41,744 nt of DNA from an uncultured Chitinophagaceae bacterium (GTDB taxonomy: Bacteria; Bacteroidota; Bacteroidia; Chitinophagales; Chitinophagaceae): assembly GCA_903881425.1 (NCBI GenBank), contig CAIRTF010000012.1, positions 1 through 41,744 of the forward strand, in the 5' to 3' direction. A program made the position numbers and the translations under genes. This document shows, one piece after another, positions 15,663 to 24,914 of this stretch; within the stretch, counting starts at the first letter, position 1; the number at the start of each line of letters is the position of its first letter. Under the pieces are notes generated by a model. It saw nothing but the letters and a program-made list of their open reading frames with translations, did not search any database and was not told the origin of the DNA.

Positions 15663-17597
15663 ATGTCATATCCTTATCAGATCAAATCATTCGAAGAGTA
15701 TAAAGAACATTATCAAAAAAGCATTGATGATCCCGCTGCATTTTGGAGCAATATTGCTGAACATTTTTTATGGAAGAAAAAATGGAATGAGGTTTGCAAT
15801 TGGAATTTTAAAGAACCAAAAATCGAATGGTTCAAAGGAGCCAAATTAAACATCACAGAAAATTGTATCGATCGTCATTTAAAAACAATGGGTGATAAAC
15901 CCGCTATCATTTGGGAACCTAATAATCCGGAAGAAAGAACAAGAACGGTTACTTATAATCGTTTGCATAAAAGAGTTTGTCAGTTTGCCCAAGTTTTAAA
16001 AAACAATGGCGTTAAAAAAGGAGATCGCGTTTGTATTTATATGGGCATGGTACCCGAATTGGCTTATGCTATTTTAGGTTGTGCCAGAATTGGTGCTATT
16101 CATTCAGTAATTTTTGGTGGCTTCTCTGCGCAAAGTATTGCTGACAGATTATATGATGCACAAGCAGAATTCATTGTAACATGCGATGGTGCATACAGAG
16201 GTGATAAAGTTATTCCATTAAAAAATGTAATTGATGATGCATTGATTGGCAACAGAACAGTAAAAAAAGTAATTGTTTATACCAGAACAAGAACACCCAT
16301 CTCTATGTTGAAAGGAAGAGATGTTTGGTGGGAAGATGAAATGGAATATGCCGAACATCAAGTAGAGAAAGATGGTATAGTAAGTTTTGCTGCAGAAGAA
16401 ATGGATGCAGAAGACCCATTGTTTATTTTGTATACTTCGGGTTCAACAGGTAAACCCAAAGGTGTGGTACACTCCAGTGCAGGCTATATGGTTTGGACCA
16501 ATTATACTTTTGTAAATGTATTTCAGTATCAACAAGGTGATATACATTTTTGTACAGCAGATATTGGTTGGATTACCGGACATAGTTATATCGTTTACGG
16601 ACCATTGAGCGCCGGTGGCACTTCTATAATGTTTGAAGGTGTTCCAACATGGCCTGATGCAGGACGCTTTTGGGATATCATTGATAAATATAAAGTCAAT
16701 ATTTTGTATACCGCACCAACAGCTATTCGTTCTTTAATGGGCTTTGGTACAAAACCATTGGAAGGAAAAGATTTGTCTTCATTAAAAATATTAGGCACCG
16801 TTGGCGAGCCTATCAATGAAGAAGCCTGGCATTGGTATGATGAACATATCGGAAAGAAAAAATGCCCGATCATTGATACCTGGTGGCAAACAGAAACAGG
16901 TGGAATTTTAATTTCAAATTTTGCAGGCATTACTCCTTCAAAGCCAAGCTGGGCAACACTTCCAATGCCCGGTGTTCAACCTTTATTGGTAGATGATAAA
17001 GGCAATGAAGTAACAGAAAAAGAAGATGGATTATTGAAAGGAAATCTATGTATAAAAGCTGCATGGCCATCTATTTTAAGAACCACTTATGGTGATCATG
17101 AAAGATGCAGAACCAATTATTTTGCCACTTATGAAAATTTATATTTTACCGGGGATGGTGCATTGAAAGATGAAAATGGTTTTTACAGAATTACCGGAAG
17201 AGTGGATGATGTATTAAATGTTAGCGGCCATAGAATAGGAACAGCTGAAGTAGAAAATGCCATTAATATGCACGCCGGTGTGGTGGAAAGTGCCGTAGTC
17301 GGTTATCCGCATGATATTAAAGGACAAGGCATTTATGCTTTTGTGATTGATAACAATACACATGGTGATGATGAATTAACAAGAAAAGATATTCTACAAA
17401 CTGTGACCAGAATCATCGGACCAATTGCAAAACCGGATAAAATTCAATTTGTAAAAGGATTACCTAAAACAAGAAGCGGTAAAATCATGCGGAGAATTCT
17501 ACGAAAGATAGCAGAAGGCGAAACACAGAATTTAGGTGATATCACCACATTACTCGATCCCGGTATTGTGGAAGAAATAAAGAATGGCAGAATTTAA
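15663..17597 (+). CDS. acs: Acetyl-CoA synthetase (AMP-forming)
   Basis: The ATG at 15663 gives 644 residues; a TTG three codons upstream is in frame but unlikely. Acs makes acetyl-CoA from acetate, ATP and CoA through acetyl-AMP. Seen: the adenylate-forming P-loop YTSGSTGKPKGVVH (about 257), DIGWITGHSYIVYGPL, DTWWQTETGG, LYFTGDGALKDENGFYRITGR and a C-terminal KTRSGKIMRR whose lysine (about 606) is the residue controlled by acetylation in characterised Acs. The WWQTETGG motif and length match acetate rather than longer acyl substrates. A hairpin with T tail 9 bp after the stop terminates it (17606-17632), inside the convergent gene. Confidence 0.96.
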   Translation: MSYPYQIKSFEEYKEHYQKSIDDPAAFWSNIAEHFLWKKKWNEVCNWNFKEPKIEWFKGAKLNITENCIDRHLKTMGDKPAIIWEPNNPEERTRTVTYNRLHKRVCQFAQVLKNNGVKKGDRVCIYMGMVPELAYAILGCARIGAIHSVIFGGFSAQSIADRLYDAQAEFIVTCDGAYRGDKVIPLKNVIDDALIGNRTVKKVIVYTRTRTPISMLKGRDVWWEDEMEYAEHQVEKDGIVSFAAEEMDAEDPLFILYTSGSTGKPKGVVHSSAGYMVWTNYTFVNVFQYQQGDIHFCTADIGWITGHSYIVYGPLSAGGTSIMFEGVPTWPDAGRFWDIIDKYKVNILYTAPTAIRSLMGFGTKPLEGKDLSSLKILGTVGEPINEEAWHWYDEHIGKKKCPIIDTWWQTETGGILISNFAGITPSKPSWATLPMPGVQPLLVDDKGNEVTEKEDGLLKGNLCIKAAWPSILRTTYGDHERCRTNYFATYENLYFTGDGALKDENGFYRITGRVDDVLNVSGHRIGTAEVENAINMHAGVVESAVVGYPHDIKGQGIYAFVIDNNTHGDDELTRKDILQTVTRIIGPIAKPDKIQFVKGLPKTRSGKIMRRILRKIAEGETQNLGDITTLLDPGIVEEIKNGRI

Positions 17598-17601
17598 CAA
17601 C

Positions 17602-18684
17602 TCAGGCACTTTGCACATGCAAAGTGCTTTTTGTTTCCGGTAGTAAAGAAAATTTTTTCATTTGTTTGTGCATAATATAAAACCAGGCAGGCGGACATAA
17701 ACTTAACAACATCATTCCCGGATAACCTGTTGGCATTTGCGGAGCATCTTCATGATGTCGTAATATTTGATATTTACGAGAAGCTAAATAATGATGGTCG
17801 CTATGCCTGCTTAGTTCAAACAACATTAACCTTCCAATCACATGATCGCTATTCCAACTATGTTGTGGTAAGGCCCGCTCAAATCTACCCATATCAATTT
17901 CCTTTCTTCGCAAACCATAATGTTCTATATAGTTCACTGTTTCTAATAACAAAAAACCAATGGTCGCAGCAGCTAAAAAATATAGTGTAATCTTCCATCC
18001 AAATAATAAATAGATCAATCCAACAAACAATAATTGAATAATTTGAAATAAGAACATTTCATTTCGCAATGATATTACTACATGATTTTTTTTCTTCGCT
18101 TCTTCATTAGAAATATGCCATGCACTTTTATAAGTACCTGAAACAGTTCTTATCCAAAAAGCATAAACACTTTGGCCAAAAGGCGCACTGCTGGGGTCTT
18201 CCGGGGTTGCAACATTTTTATGATGCCCTTTATTGTGCTCAATAAAAAAATGCATATACAAACTGGTAAGCAAGGAAATTTTTGCCAATGTTTGTTCGAA
18301 TAAATTTGTTCTGTGCCCCAACTCATGAGCCACATTAATACCGAATGTGCCACACAATAATCCCATTGTAAAAATTCTTCCGATAATATCTGCATTTGAT
18401 AAGCCAATATCTCTCATACTGAATAGAAAGAAAAACAATGTTGGCACTTGTAAAAAAACAATCAGGTATAGAATATAATCGTACAACTTATCTTTTTTCG
18501 CAAGCTCTTCTTCGGCCGATTCCATATTAGAAGTATCCGGTAAAAGAAATAATTCTATTAGCGGAATAAATATCCACGCATACATCATTGCTAACCAGCA
18601 TTGCCACCCTGTGTTGGTGAAAGAAATGATTGCCAATACGTAAATGATGAGTGGAGATAAATATTTAAACGCTTTAATATTCAT
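17602..18684 (-). CDS. alkB: Alkane 1-monooxygenase (AlkB-type, membrane di-iron hydroxylase)
   Basis: The product has 360 residues with about six membrane helices. The histidine boxes of AlkB are present in order: HELGHR (120-125), EHNKGHH (149-155), the NYIEHYGL motif (251-258) and SRHSDHH (292-298), followed by PQMPTGYPGM. These distinguish alkane hydroxylases from fatty acid desaturases in the same superfamily. Known members insert oxygen at the terminal carbon of medium-chain alkanes, or related omega positions, using electrons from rubredoxin. No rubredoxin or rubredoxin reductase gene is in the window. The final codons also form the acs terminator hairpin. Confidence 0.88.
   Translation of the reverse strand: MNIKAFKYLSPLIIYVLAIISFTNTGWQCWLAMMYAWIFIPLIELFLLPDTSNMESAEEELAKKDKLYDYILYLIVFLQVPTLFFFLFSMRDIGLSNADIIGRIFTMGLLCGTFGINVAHELGHRTNLFEQTLAKISLLTSLYMHFFIEHNKGHHKNVATPEDPSSAPFGQSVYAFWIRTVSGTYKSAWHISNEEAKKKNHVVISLRNEMFLFQIIQLLFVGLIYLLFGWKITLYFLAAATIGFLLLETVNYIEHYGLRRKEIDMGRFERALPQHSWNSDHVIGRLMLFELSRHSDHHYLASRKYQILRHHEDAPQMPTGYPGMMLLSLCPPAWFYIMHKQMKKFSLLPETKSTLHVQSA
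17606..17632 (+). terminator. Terminator of acs embedded in the alkB coding end
   Basis: GCACTTTGC (17606-17614) and GCAAAGTGC (17619-17627) form a perfect 9-bp stem with a 4-nt loop followed by TTTTT. It begins 9 bp after the acs stop. On the other strand the same bases are the last sense codons of the convergent alkB gene (encoding STLHVQS). Confidence 0.8.
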
Positions 18685-18790
18685 ACAACAACAACTTTTT
18701 TTAAAGTTACTGATAAAAAAATTTATCCCGATTGTTTAACTTGTTGAAAAATGAATTACAGATACCATTAGTTTTTATTTTCTTTACATA

Positions 18791-19870
18791 ATGACAGACA
18801 GAAAATATAGCATTGTTCAAATCATTGATACTTTGGAAGCCGGTGGAGCAGAAAAAGTATTGGTAACGCTGTCAAATATATTATTCAATCATGGACATAC
18901 CTTAACTGTTATTACAACATTACAGAAAGGCTCATTGGCATCGCAACTCAATAAAGGAATTGAAATAAAAGAATTGAACAGAAAATCAAAATGGAACTTA
19001 AATGATATGCGCAGATTGGTGCAATGGTGCAAACCTTTTGATATTATTCATGTGCATTCATCTCACAACCTTCGATACGTTTATATTGCAGCAAAAATAT
19101 TTTATCTTAATAAAACTATTTTTTTTCATCATCATTATGGAAATATTGAGACTGACAGATCAGTAAAATGGCATGATAAATTTTTCATGTCATCTGCCAT
19201 TTTAATTGCTGTATCCAGAAAAATTTATGATTGGGCTATTCAATCTTTACAAATGGAACCGCAACGTGTTTTTATGTTACCCAATATTGTTTCTAAACCA
19301 TTATTGCATGAAAGAACAATCAGAACATCCACACTACAATTAGTTTTGGTTTCCAATTTTAGAGCACAGAAAAATATTGGATTTGCAGTTGAATTGATAT
19401 ATAAACTGAAAAACAAAATGAATGTTCATTTAACCATTATCGGTCAACGTGCAGATGAAGATTATTGCAATAGCATCAAAGAAAAAATACAATCTCTTCA
19501 GTTAAATAACTTTATTTCTATTGAACATGATATCACTGATGTATCTTCTGTGCTACATCAATTCGATATAGCCATTCATACAGCAACATCGGAAAGCGGT
19601 CCTTTGGTTTTAATTGAGTATATGGCTGCAGGTTTGCCATTTATTTCTTATCAAACCGGTGAAGTGGTCCATCAAATCAGCGAAGAACTTCCGGAATGCA
19701 TTATTGATAATTTTGAAATAGAAGAATGGATCAACAAGATCGATCATTTACTGAAACTCAATACAGATAAGCTTTCACAAATATTACTAAACACCTACCA
19801 TAAATATTATTCCGAAGAAGCTTATTACACTGCTTGTATAAAAATTTATGAGAAAGGATTACAACCTTAA
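18791..19870 (+). CDS. Glycosyltransferase, GT4 family (GT-B fold)
   Basis: The product has 359 residues. The N-terminal domain starts IVQIIDTLEAGGAEKVLVTL, the donor-proximal glycine motif typical of GT4 enzymes. The C-terminal domain has LVLVSNFRAQKNIGFAVELI and the E-x7-E-like nucleotide-sugar site in TSESGPLVLIEYMAAGLPFI. The family transfers sugars from nucleotide donors with retention to lipids or polysaccharides in envelope or capsule synthesis. No other polysaccharide gene is nearby, so the acceptor is unknown. The stop codon abuts the stop codon of the convergent POT transporter with no base between. Confidence 0.88.
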   Translation: MTDRKYSIVQIIDTLEAGGAEKVLVTLSNILFNHGHTLTVITTLQKGSLASQLNKGIEIKELNRKSKWNLNDMRRLVQWCKPFDIIHVHSSHNLRYVYIAAKIFYLNKTIFFHHHYGNIETDRSVKWHDKFFMSSAILIAVSRKIYDWAIQSLQMEPQRVFMLPNIVSKPLLHERTIRTSTLQLVLVSNFRAQKNIGFAVELIYKLKNKMNVHLTIIGQRADEDYCNSIKEKIQSLQLNNFISIEHDITDVSSVLHQFDIAIHTATSESGPLVLIEYMAAGLPFISYQTGEVVHQISEELPECIIDNFEIEEWINKIDHLLKLNTDKLSQILLNTYHKYYSEEAYYTACIKIYEKGLQP

Positions 19871-21370
19871 TTAAGTCATCATCCTTTTTAGCTTACTTGA
19901 TAATAAAAATAATATTAAAGATGCAATGCCTGCCATCAAAACAAACAACATAAAGAAATCGTGCAGATTATTCATGTGATAACCCAAGAAAGAAGTTGTT
20001 TTTCCATTTTCAGGATACAATGCGCTTAATACACCAGCTACTTTATTACCAAATGCATTGGCAGTGAACCATACTGCCATTAATAAAGAAGAATATTTTA
20101 ACGGCGATAATTGATTCACCAATGATAATCCAATGGGTGACAAACATAATTCACCAACGGTATGTAAAAAATACATTCCCGTTAACCAAATCATACTCAC
20201 TTTTATTCCTGATTGAACATCCTTTACGCCAAATGCAATCCATAAATATCCTAATGCCAATCCAAATAAACCCATGGCCATTTTAAGCGGAGAAGCAGGT
20301 TCTCTCTTTCCCAGCTTCAACCAAAACCATGCAAAAAATGGAGCCAAAATAATAATAAATGTTGAATTTAAAGATTGAAACCAACTTGTTGGCACAGTAA
20401 AAAATCCTAGGTTTCTTTGTGTTTGCTCATCTGCAAAAAAAGTTAATGATGCACCGGCTTGTTCATAAGCTCCCCAAAAAAAGATTACAAAAAAACAAAC
20501 TAAAATAATAACAGCTACTTTTTGTTTTTCATTCTTGGTTAATTTTTTATCTGCAAAAATAATTGCAGGAATAGCAATGATGCAAGCTGTTAACAAATAA
20601 AACAGATAATTATATTTCGAATCAAGATAAAACAATGCAATAAAAATAGTAGATAACAATGCCATCCCTACAACAACAATTACAGGAGATAATAATTTTT
20701 TAGGTGCACTTGCAGGAACAAGACCTAATGGTTTATTTTCCGGATCCAAAACATATTTACGTTGAAATACTTTTTGAACAATGACACTAATTATCATTCC
20801 AATTCCACCTACTAAAAAAGCCCATTTAAAATCAACTGGGTTTCCGGTGTTGCCTACAAGCCCGCAGAGAATTGGTCCGAAAGCACCGCCAACATTTATG
20901 CCCATATAAAAAATAGTATAAGCAGCATCTTTTCTTTTATCGCCATGCGGATATAACTGTCCAACCAAAGAGGAGATATTGGGCTTAAAAAAACCATTGC
21001 CGGTAATCATCAATCCCAATCCAGTAAAAAACAATAGAGAAGAAATTTGTGGAGCTGATTGATATAACGATCCGCAAGAGAACAAGACCAATTCTCCAAT
21101 CGCCATTACAATACCGCCAGTGATGATAGAACGATTATTTCCCCAATATTTATCAGCTATAAAACCACCAATCAACGGTGATAAATAAACCAAGCTTAAA
21201 TAACTGCCATATAGATTTGATGCAAAAACTTTATCGAATAATAATGCTTTGGTCATAAATAAAACCAAAACGGCACGCATGCCATAAAAATTAAATCGCT
21301 CCCACATTTCTGTAGCAAATAAAACATACAATCCTTTGGGATGTCCTTTGGCTGGAATGGTTTGTGACAT
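19871..21370 (-). CDS. POT/PTR family proton-dependent oligopeptide transporter
   Basis: The product has 499 residues with 12 to 14 membrane helices. The N-terminal ExxERFxFYG motif (EMWERFNFYGMRAVLVLFMT), GGFIADKYWG and the FYMGINVGGAFGP block are hallmarks of the POT/PTR2 family. Members import di- and tripeptides with protons across the inner membrane. A C-terminal FLHTVGELCLSPIGLSLVNQLSP stretch is also conserved in this family. It is divergent from purD over 90 bp. No peptidase lies next to it. Confidence 0.93.
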   Translation of the reverse strand: MSQTIPAKGHPKGLYVLFATEMWERFNFYGMRAVLVLFMTKALLFDKVFASNLYGSYLSLVYLSPLIGGFIADKYWGNNRSIITGGIVMAIGELVLFSCGSLYQSAPQISSLLFFTGLGLMITGNGFFKPNISSLVGQLYPHGDKRKDAAYTIFYMGINVGGAFGPILCGLVGNTGNPVDFKWAFLVGGIGMIISVIVQKVFQRKYVLDPENKPLGLVPASAPKKLLSPVIVVVGMALLSTIFIALFYLDSKYNYLFYLLTACIIAIPAIIFADKKLTKNEKQKVAVIILVCFFVIFFWGAYEQAGASLTFFADEQTQRNLGFFTVPTSWFQSLNSTFIIILAPFFAWFWLKLGKREPASPLKMAMGLFGLALGYLWIAFGVKDVQSGIKVSMIWLTGMYFLHTVGELCLSPIGLSLVNQLSPLKYSSLLMAVWFTANAFGNKVAGVLSALYPENGKTTSFLGYHMNNLHDFFMLFVLMAGIASLILFLLSSKLKRMMT

Positions 21371-21425
21371 AGAGTTGTTTTGGTTAAATAGTTTTCAAGG
21401 CCTCAAAATAAGCATTAATTACAAA

Positions 21426-21455
21426 TTGTTAATTGCATTTTGCAAATTACTTTCG
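21426..21455 (+). promoter_or_regulatory. Candidate purD promoter (Bacteroidota -33/-7 type)
   Basis: TTG (21426-21428), a 19-bp spacer and TACTTTCG (21448-21455) fit the -33 TTG / -7 TAnnTTTG pattern described for the Bacteroides primary sigma factor, with one mismatch. The -7 box ends 5 bp before the ATG at 21461, which would give a leaderless or near-leaderless mRNA. Confidence 0.35.
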
Positions 21456-21460
21456 CAATC

Positions 21461-22747
21461 ATGAATATACTTCTTTTAGGCAGCGGCGGACGAGAAAACG
21501 CATTGGCTTGGAAAATAGCACAAAGTCAGCATTGCAATCAATTGTTTATTGCGCCCGGTAATGCAGGCACGTTACAACATGGCACCAATATTAATATTGG
21601 CGTGAACGATTTTGAAGCACAAAAAACATTTTGTATTGAGAATGAAATAAATATGGTTGTTGTTGGACCGGAAGATCCGCTGGTGAATGGTGTATATGAC
21701 TTTTATAAACAGGATGATACATTAAAAAATATTATTGTTGTTGGTCCATCTAAAGAAGCTGCGCAATTAGAAGGCAGCAAAGCTTTTTCTAAAAAGTTTA
21801 TGCAACGCAACAAAATTCCAACAGCAGGTTATGAAGAATTTAGCAATGAAAATTTTGAATCAGGAAAAAAATATATTGCACAACATACATTACCTATTGT
21901 TTTAAAAGCCGATGGATTGGCAGCAGGTAAAGGTGTAGTAATTTGTAATGATTATAACGAAGCATTGCAAGTATTTGAAGAAATGATCATTAACAAACAA
22001 TTCGGCGAAGCCAGCAGTAAAGTGGTGATTGAAGAATTTTTAAATGGCATTGAAGTAAGTGTGTTTGTTTTAACGGATGGAAAAGATTATCAGATCATCG
22101 GTCATGCAAAAGATTATAAAAGAATTGGAGAAGGCGATACCGGTCCAAACACAGGCGGGATGGGCTGTGTAACACCTGTACCATTTATGGATGATGTGTT
22201 TATGCAAAAGGTTGAAACAAAAATTATTAAACCCACTATCCATGGTTTGCAAAAAGAAAATTTAATTTATAATGGTTTTGTCTTTTTTGGATTGATTAAA
22301 GTGAATGACGAACCTTTTGTTATTGAATACAATTGCAGAATGGGTGATCCGGAAACAGAAGTAGTGATGCCAAGATTGCAAACAGATCTGGTTGCATTAT
22401 TTGCAGCAATGGATAATGGAACATTACAAGATGCGAATATTTCTTTTCATGAAAATTATTATGCAACAGTGGTTGCAGTAAGTGGTGGTTATCCTGGAGA
22501 ATATAAAAAGAATATGCAAATAACCGGATTATCAAATGTGCAGATGAAAAATGATTCAATGATATTTCATGCAGGAACAAAAATAAATCCAGAAGGAAAT
22601 TTAGTCACCAATGGTGGAAGGGTATTAGCAATAACATCATCCGAAAAAAATATTACTGAAGCAGTGAATGAATCAAAAAAAATATTGCAACAAATTCATT
22701 TTGATGGCATGTATTTTAGAAATGATATCGGTTATGAATTTCAATGA
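21461..22747 (+). CDS. purD: Phosphoribosylamine-glycine ligase (GAR synthetase)
   Basis: The ATG at 21461 starts MNILLLGSGGRENALAWKIA and gives 428 residues, the usual length. An in-frame TTG at 21440 is not preferred. Seen: VVGPEDPLVNG, the ATP-grasp segments LPIVLKADGLAAGKGVVI and EEFLNGIEVSVFVLTDG, GEGDTGPNTGGMG, and the signature EYNCRMGDPETEVVMPRL. The enzyme joins phosphoribosylamine and glycine with ATP in the second step of de novo purine synthesis. No other purine gene is adjacent. It is followed by 213 bp and then the mre cluster in the same direction. Confidence 0.96.
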   Translation: MNILLLGSGGRENALAWKIAQSQHCNQLFIAPGNAGTLQHGTNINIGVNDFEAQKTFCIENEINMVVVGPEDPLVNGVYDFYKQDDTLKNIIVVGPSKEAAQLEGSKAFSKKFMQRNKIPTAGYEEFSNENFESGKKYIAQHTLPIVLKADGLAAGKGVVICNDYNEALQVFEEMIINKQFGEASSKVVIEEFLNGIEVSVFVLTDGKDYQIIGHAKDYKRIGEGDTGPNTGGMGCVTPVPFMDDVFMQKVETKIIKPTIHGLQKENLIYNGFVFFGLIKVNDEPFVIEYNCRMGDPETEVVMPRLQTDLVALFAAMDNGTLQDANISFHENYYATVVAVSGGYPGEYKKNMQITGLSNVQMKNDSMIFHAGTKINPEGNLVTNGGRVLAITSSEKNITEAVNESKKILQQIHFDGMYFRNDIGYEFQ

Positions 22748-22916
22748 TGAATAGCGTTACCAAACCAAGAAGTGTGCAACGCAACCTAAGCTGATTAAAG
22801 GAATTGCCGCTTACAAACAAATAATTTTCGCCACCCTTTTTCATCGATATTGTTAATTTGGTCAAAACACCTGAAAAATCGGCATTTTTAGCCTTGTTAA
22901 TTCCACTAATTTCGTT

Positions 22917-22924
22917 CACCTTTG
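22917..22924 (+). promoter_or_regulatory. Candidate -7 box of the mreB operon
   Basis: CACCTTTG at 22917-22924 resembles TAnnTTTG in its TTTG half, with a TTG 20 bp upstream (22894-22896). The start of mreB is 36 bp downstream. The match is partial, so confidence is low. The remaining purD-mreB intergenic DNA shows no gene. Confidence 0.25.
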
Positions 22925-22960
22925 CAAACATTGAACAATAAATAAAGATATTAGCCATAT

Positions 22961-23986
22961 ATGGGACTGTTTAATTTTTTTACTCAAGAGATTGCCATTG
23001 ATTTAGGAACCGCCAACACCTTGATTATTCATAATGATGAAGTGGTGGTAAACGAACCTTCGATTGTTGCGTTGGACAGAAATAATCCGAAGAATGTTTT
23101 AGCCGTTGGAAAGAAAGCATTGATGATGCATGAAAAAACGCATGAAAGCATTCGTACTATCAGACCGTTAAAAGATGGCGTGATTGCTGATTTTAATGCA
23201 GCTGAATTGATGTTGCGTGAAATGATCAAAATGGTATATCCCAAAAAACCATTGTTTCCGCCGAGCTGGAGAATGGTAATTTGTATTCCATCATCCATTA
23301 CCGAAGTAGAAAAACGTGCAGTGCGTGATAGCGCCGAACAAGCAGGTGCCAAAGAAGTTTATATGATTCATGAACCAATGGCTGCAGCATTGGGTATTGG
23401 TATTGATGTGGAGGAACCGGTTGGTAACATGATCATTGATATTGGTGGCGGCACAACAGGTATTACTGTGATAGCATTGGCTGGTATTGTTTGTGATCAA
23501 TCCATCAGAATTGCAGGTGATGAATTTACGGCTGATATCATGGAAGCATTACGTCGTTATCATAGTTTATTGATTGGCGAACGTACTGCTGAACAGATAA
23601 AGATTAATGTGGGTGCAGCTTTGAAGGATTTAGATAATCCACCGGATGATTTACCTGTTAACGGTCGTGATCTTGTAACAGGAATTCCAAAACAAGTAAT
23701 GATCAGTTATCAGGAAATTGCCGAAGCTTTAGATAAAAGTATTTTTAAAATTGAAGAAGCTATTTTAAAAGCATTGGAAACAACGCCTCCTGAATTGGCC
23801 TCTGATATTTATAAAAGAGGTTTGTATTTAACCGGTGGTGGCGCATTGTTACGCGGATTAGATAAAAGATTAAGTGCAAAAATTAAATTGCCCGTTCATG
23901 TGTCTGATGATCCATTAAAGAGTGTGGTACGCGGAACAGGATTGGCTTTGAAGAATTATCAACTTTTTCCATTTATCATGAAATAA
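22961..23986 (+). CDS. mreB: Rod shape-determining protein MreB
   Basis: The product has 341 residues, standard for MreB. It begins MGLFNFFTQEIAIDLGTANT, with an amphipathic N-terminus and phosphate-1 loop DLGTANT. It contains VICIPSSITEVEKRAVRDSA, the adenosine region MIDIGGGTTGITVIAL and the C-terminal LTGGGALLRGLD. MreB is the bacterial actin homologue that polymerises under the inner membrane and positions the elongation wall-synthesis complex. It is the first gene of a cluster mreB-mreC-mreD-mrdA-rodA, all on the plus strand, so the organism is probably rod-shaped or filamentous at some stage. Confidence 0.97.
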   Translation: MGLFNFFTQEIAIDLGTANTLIIHNDEVVVNEPSIVALDRNNPKNVLAVGKKALMMHEKTHESIRTIRPLKDGVIADFNAAELMLREMIKMVYPKKPLFPPSWRMVICIPSSITEVEKRAVRDSAEQAGAKEVYMIHEPMAAALGIGIDVEEPVGNMIIDIGGGTTGITVIALAGIVCDQSIRIAGDEFTADIMEALRRYHSLLIGERTAEQIKINVGAALKDLDNPPDDLPVNGRDLVTGIPKQVMISYQEIAEALDKSIFKIEEAILKALETTPPELASDIYKRGLYLTGGGALLRGLDKRLSAKIKLPVHVSDDPLKSVVRGTGLALKNYQLFPFIMK

Positions 23987-24059
23987 TTTAGCTGAACAGT
24001 ACAAGCAACAAATAAAAAAAATCTTCGTTTGTATCTTGTAACTTGAATCTTGTTTTCTA

Positions 24060-24914
24060 GTGAAGAATATTTTTCTTTTCATTCGTGCTTATTTTACTTT
24101 TATCTGCTTTCTTGTTTTGCAGGTATTAAGTATTGTTTTATTAAGCAGCAGCAGCAAATCACACGAAGCTTTCTTTGCATCATCTGCCAATGAAGTGATC
24201 GGCAAAATCAATTCCCAATACAACGAATTCACTTCTTATTTTACATTGAAAGAGATTAATCGACAATTAGCCGAAGAAAACAACAGATTAAAAAATGAAT
24301 TGAAAACAAATTTAGAATGGCCTGACAGTTCTAAAAAAATTATTGTCGATTCATTGAATAGAGACTCTTCTCGTCATTTCAGAAAGTTTACTTTTTTGCC
24401 TGCAAAAGTGGTGGGCAATACGGTTTCTTCTCAAACCAATTATTTGATCCTGGAAAGAGGAAGTAAGCAAGGTGTAAAAAAGGGAATGAGTGTAGTTGGG
24501 CCCGAAGGCATTGTAGGTGTTGTGATTGAAGTGTACGAGAATTATACTAAAGTGATGAGTTTATTGAATCGCAACAGTAAAGTAAGTGCGATGTTGAAGA
24601 ATGATAATGTTTCAGGAAGTATTGAATGGGATGGCGCAGATCCTTCTTATTTGATCTTAAAAAATATTCCGAAAAGTTCTAAGGTTGCAAAGGGTGATTC
24701 CGTTGTTACAAGTAGTTATTCTGCTAATTTTCCTTCGCATTTATTAATAGGAACCATTGCAGCCATTGGTGCAGACCCTGCCGCTAATTTTTATACTTTG
24801 AAAATAAAGACAGCCACTAATTTTTATAGCTTACAATATGTGTATTTGGTTGAAAACGTTTTTTATACTGAACAAATAAAATTAGAAAGCACCCAGCAAA
24901 AATTTAATGAGTAG
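24060..24914 (+). CDS. mreC: Rod shape-determining protein MreC
   Basis: The start is GTG at 24060; the protein then reads MKNIFLFIRAYFTFICFLVL, a typical Bacteroidota MreC N-terminus, and no in-frame ATG precedes the membrane helix. It has 284 residues: one membrane helix (about 10-32), a coiled coil (about 50-80, INRQLAEENNRLKNELKTN), then the periplasmic beta domain with SQTNYLILERGSKQGVKKGM and VVGPEGIVGVVIEV. MreC links MreB to the periplasmic part of the elongasome and activates PBP2-RodA. It overlaps mreD by 8 bp, which indicates translational coupling. Confidence 0.93.
   Translation: MKNIFLFIRAYFTFICFLVLQVLSIVLLSSSSKSHEAFFASSANEVIGKINSQYNEFTSYFTLKEINRQLAEENNRLKNELKTNLEWPDSSKKIIVDSLNRDSSRHFRKFTFLPAKVVGNTVSSQTNYLILERGSKQGVKKGMSVVGPEGIVGVVIEVYENYTKVMSLLNRNSKVSAMLKNDNVSGSIEWDGADPSYLILKNIPKSSKVAKGDSVVTSSYSANFPSHLLIGTIAAIGADPAANFYTLKIKTATNFYSLQYVYLVENVFYTEQIKLESTQQKFNE

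Noticed and set aside
22716-22958. Minus-strand open frame between purD and mreB
   Set aside because: It lacks a recognisable domain and signal, overlaps the purD end, and covers the region needed for the mreB promoter.
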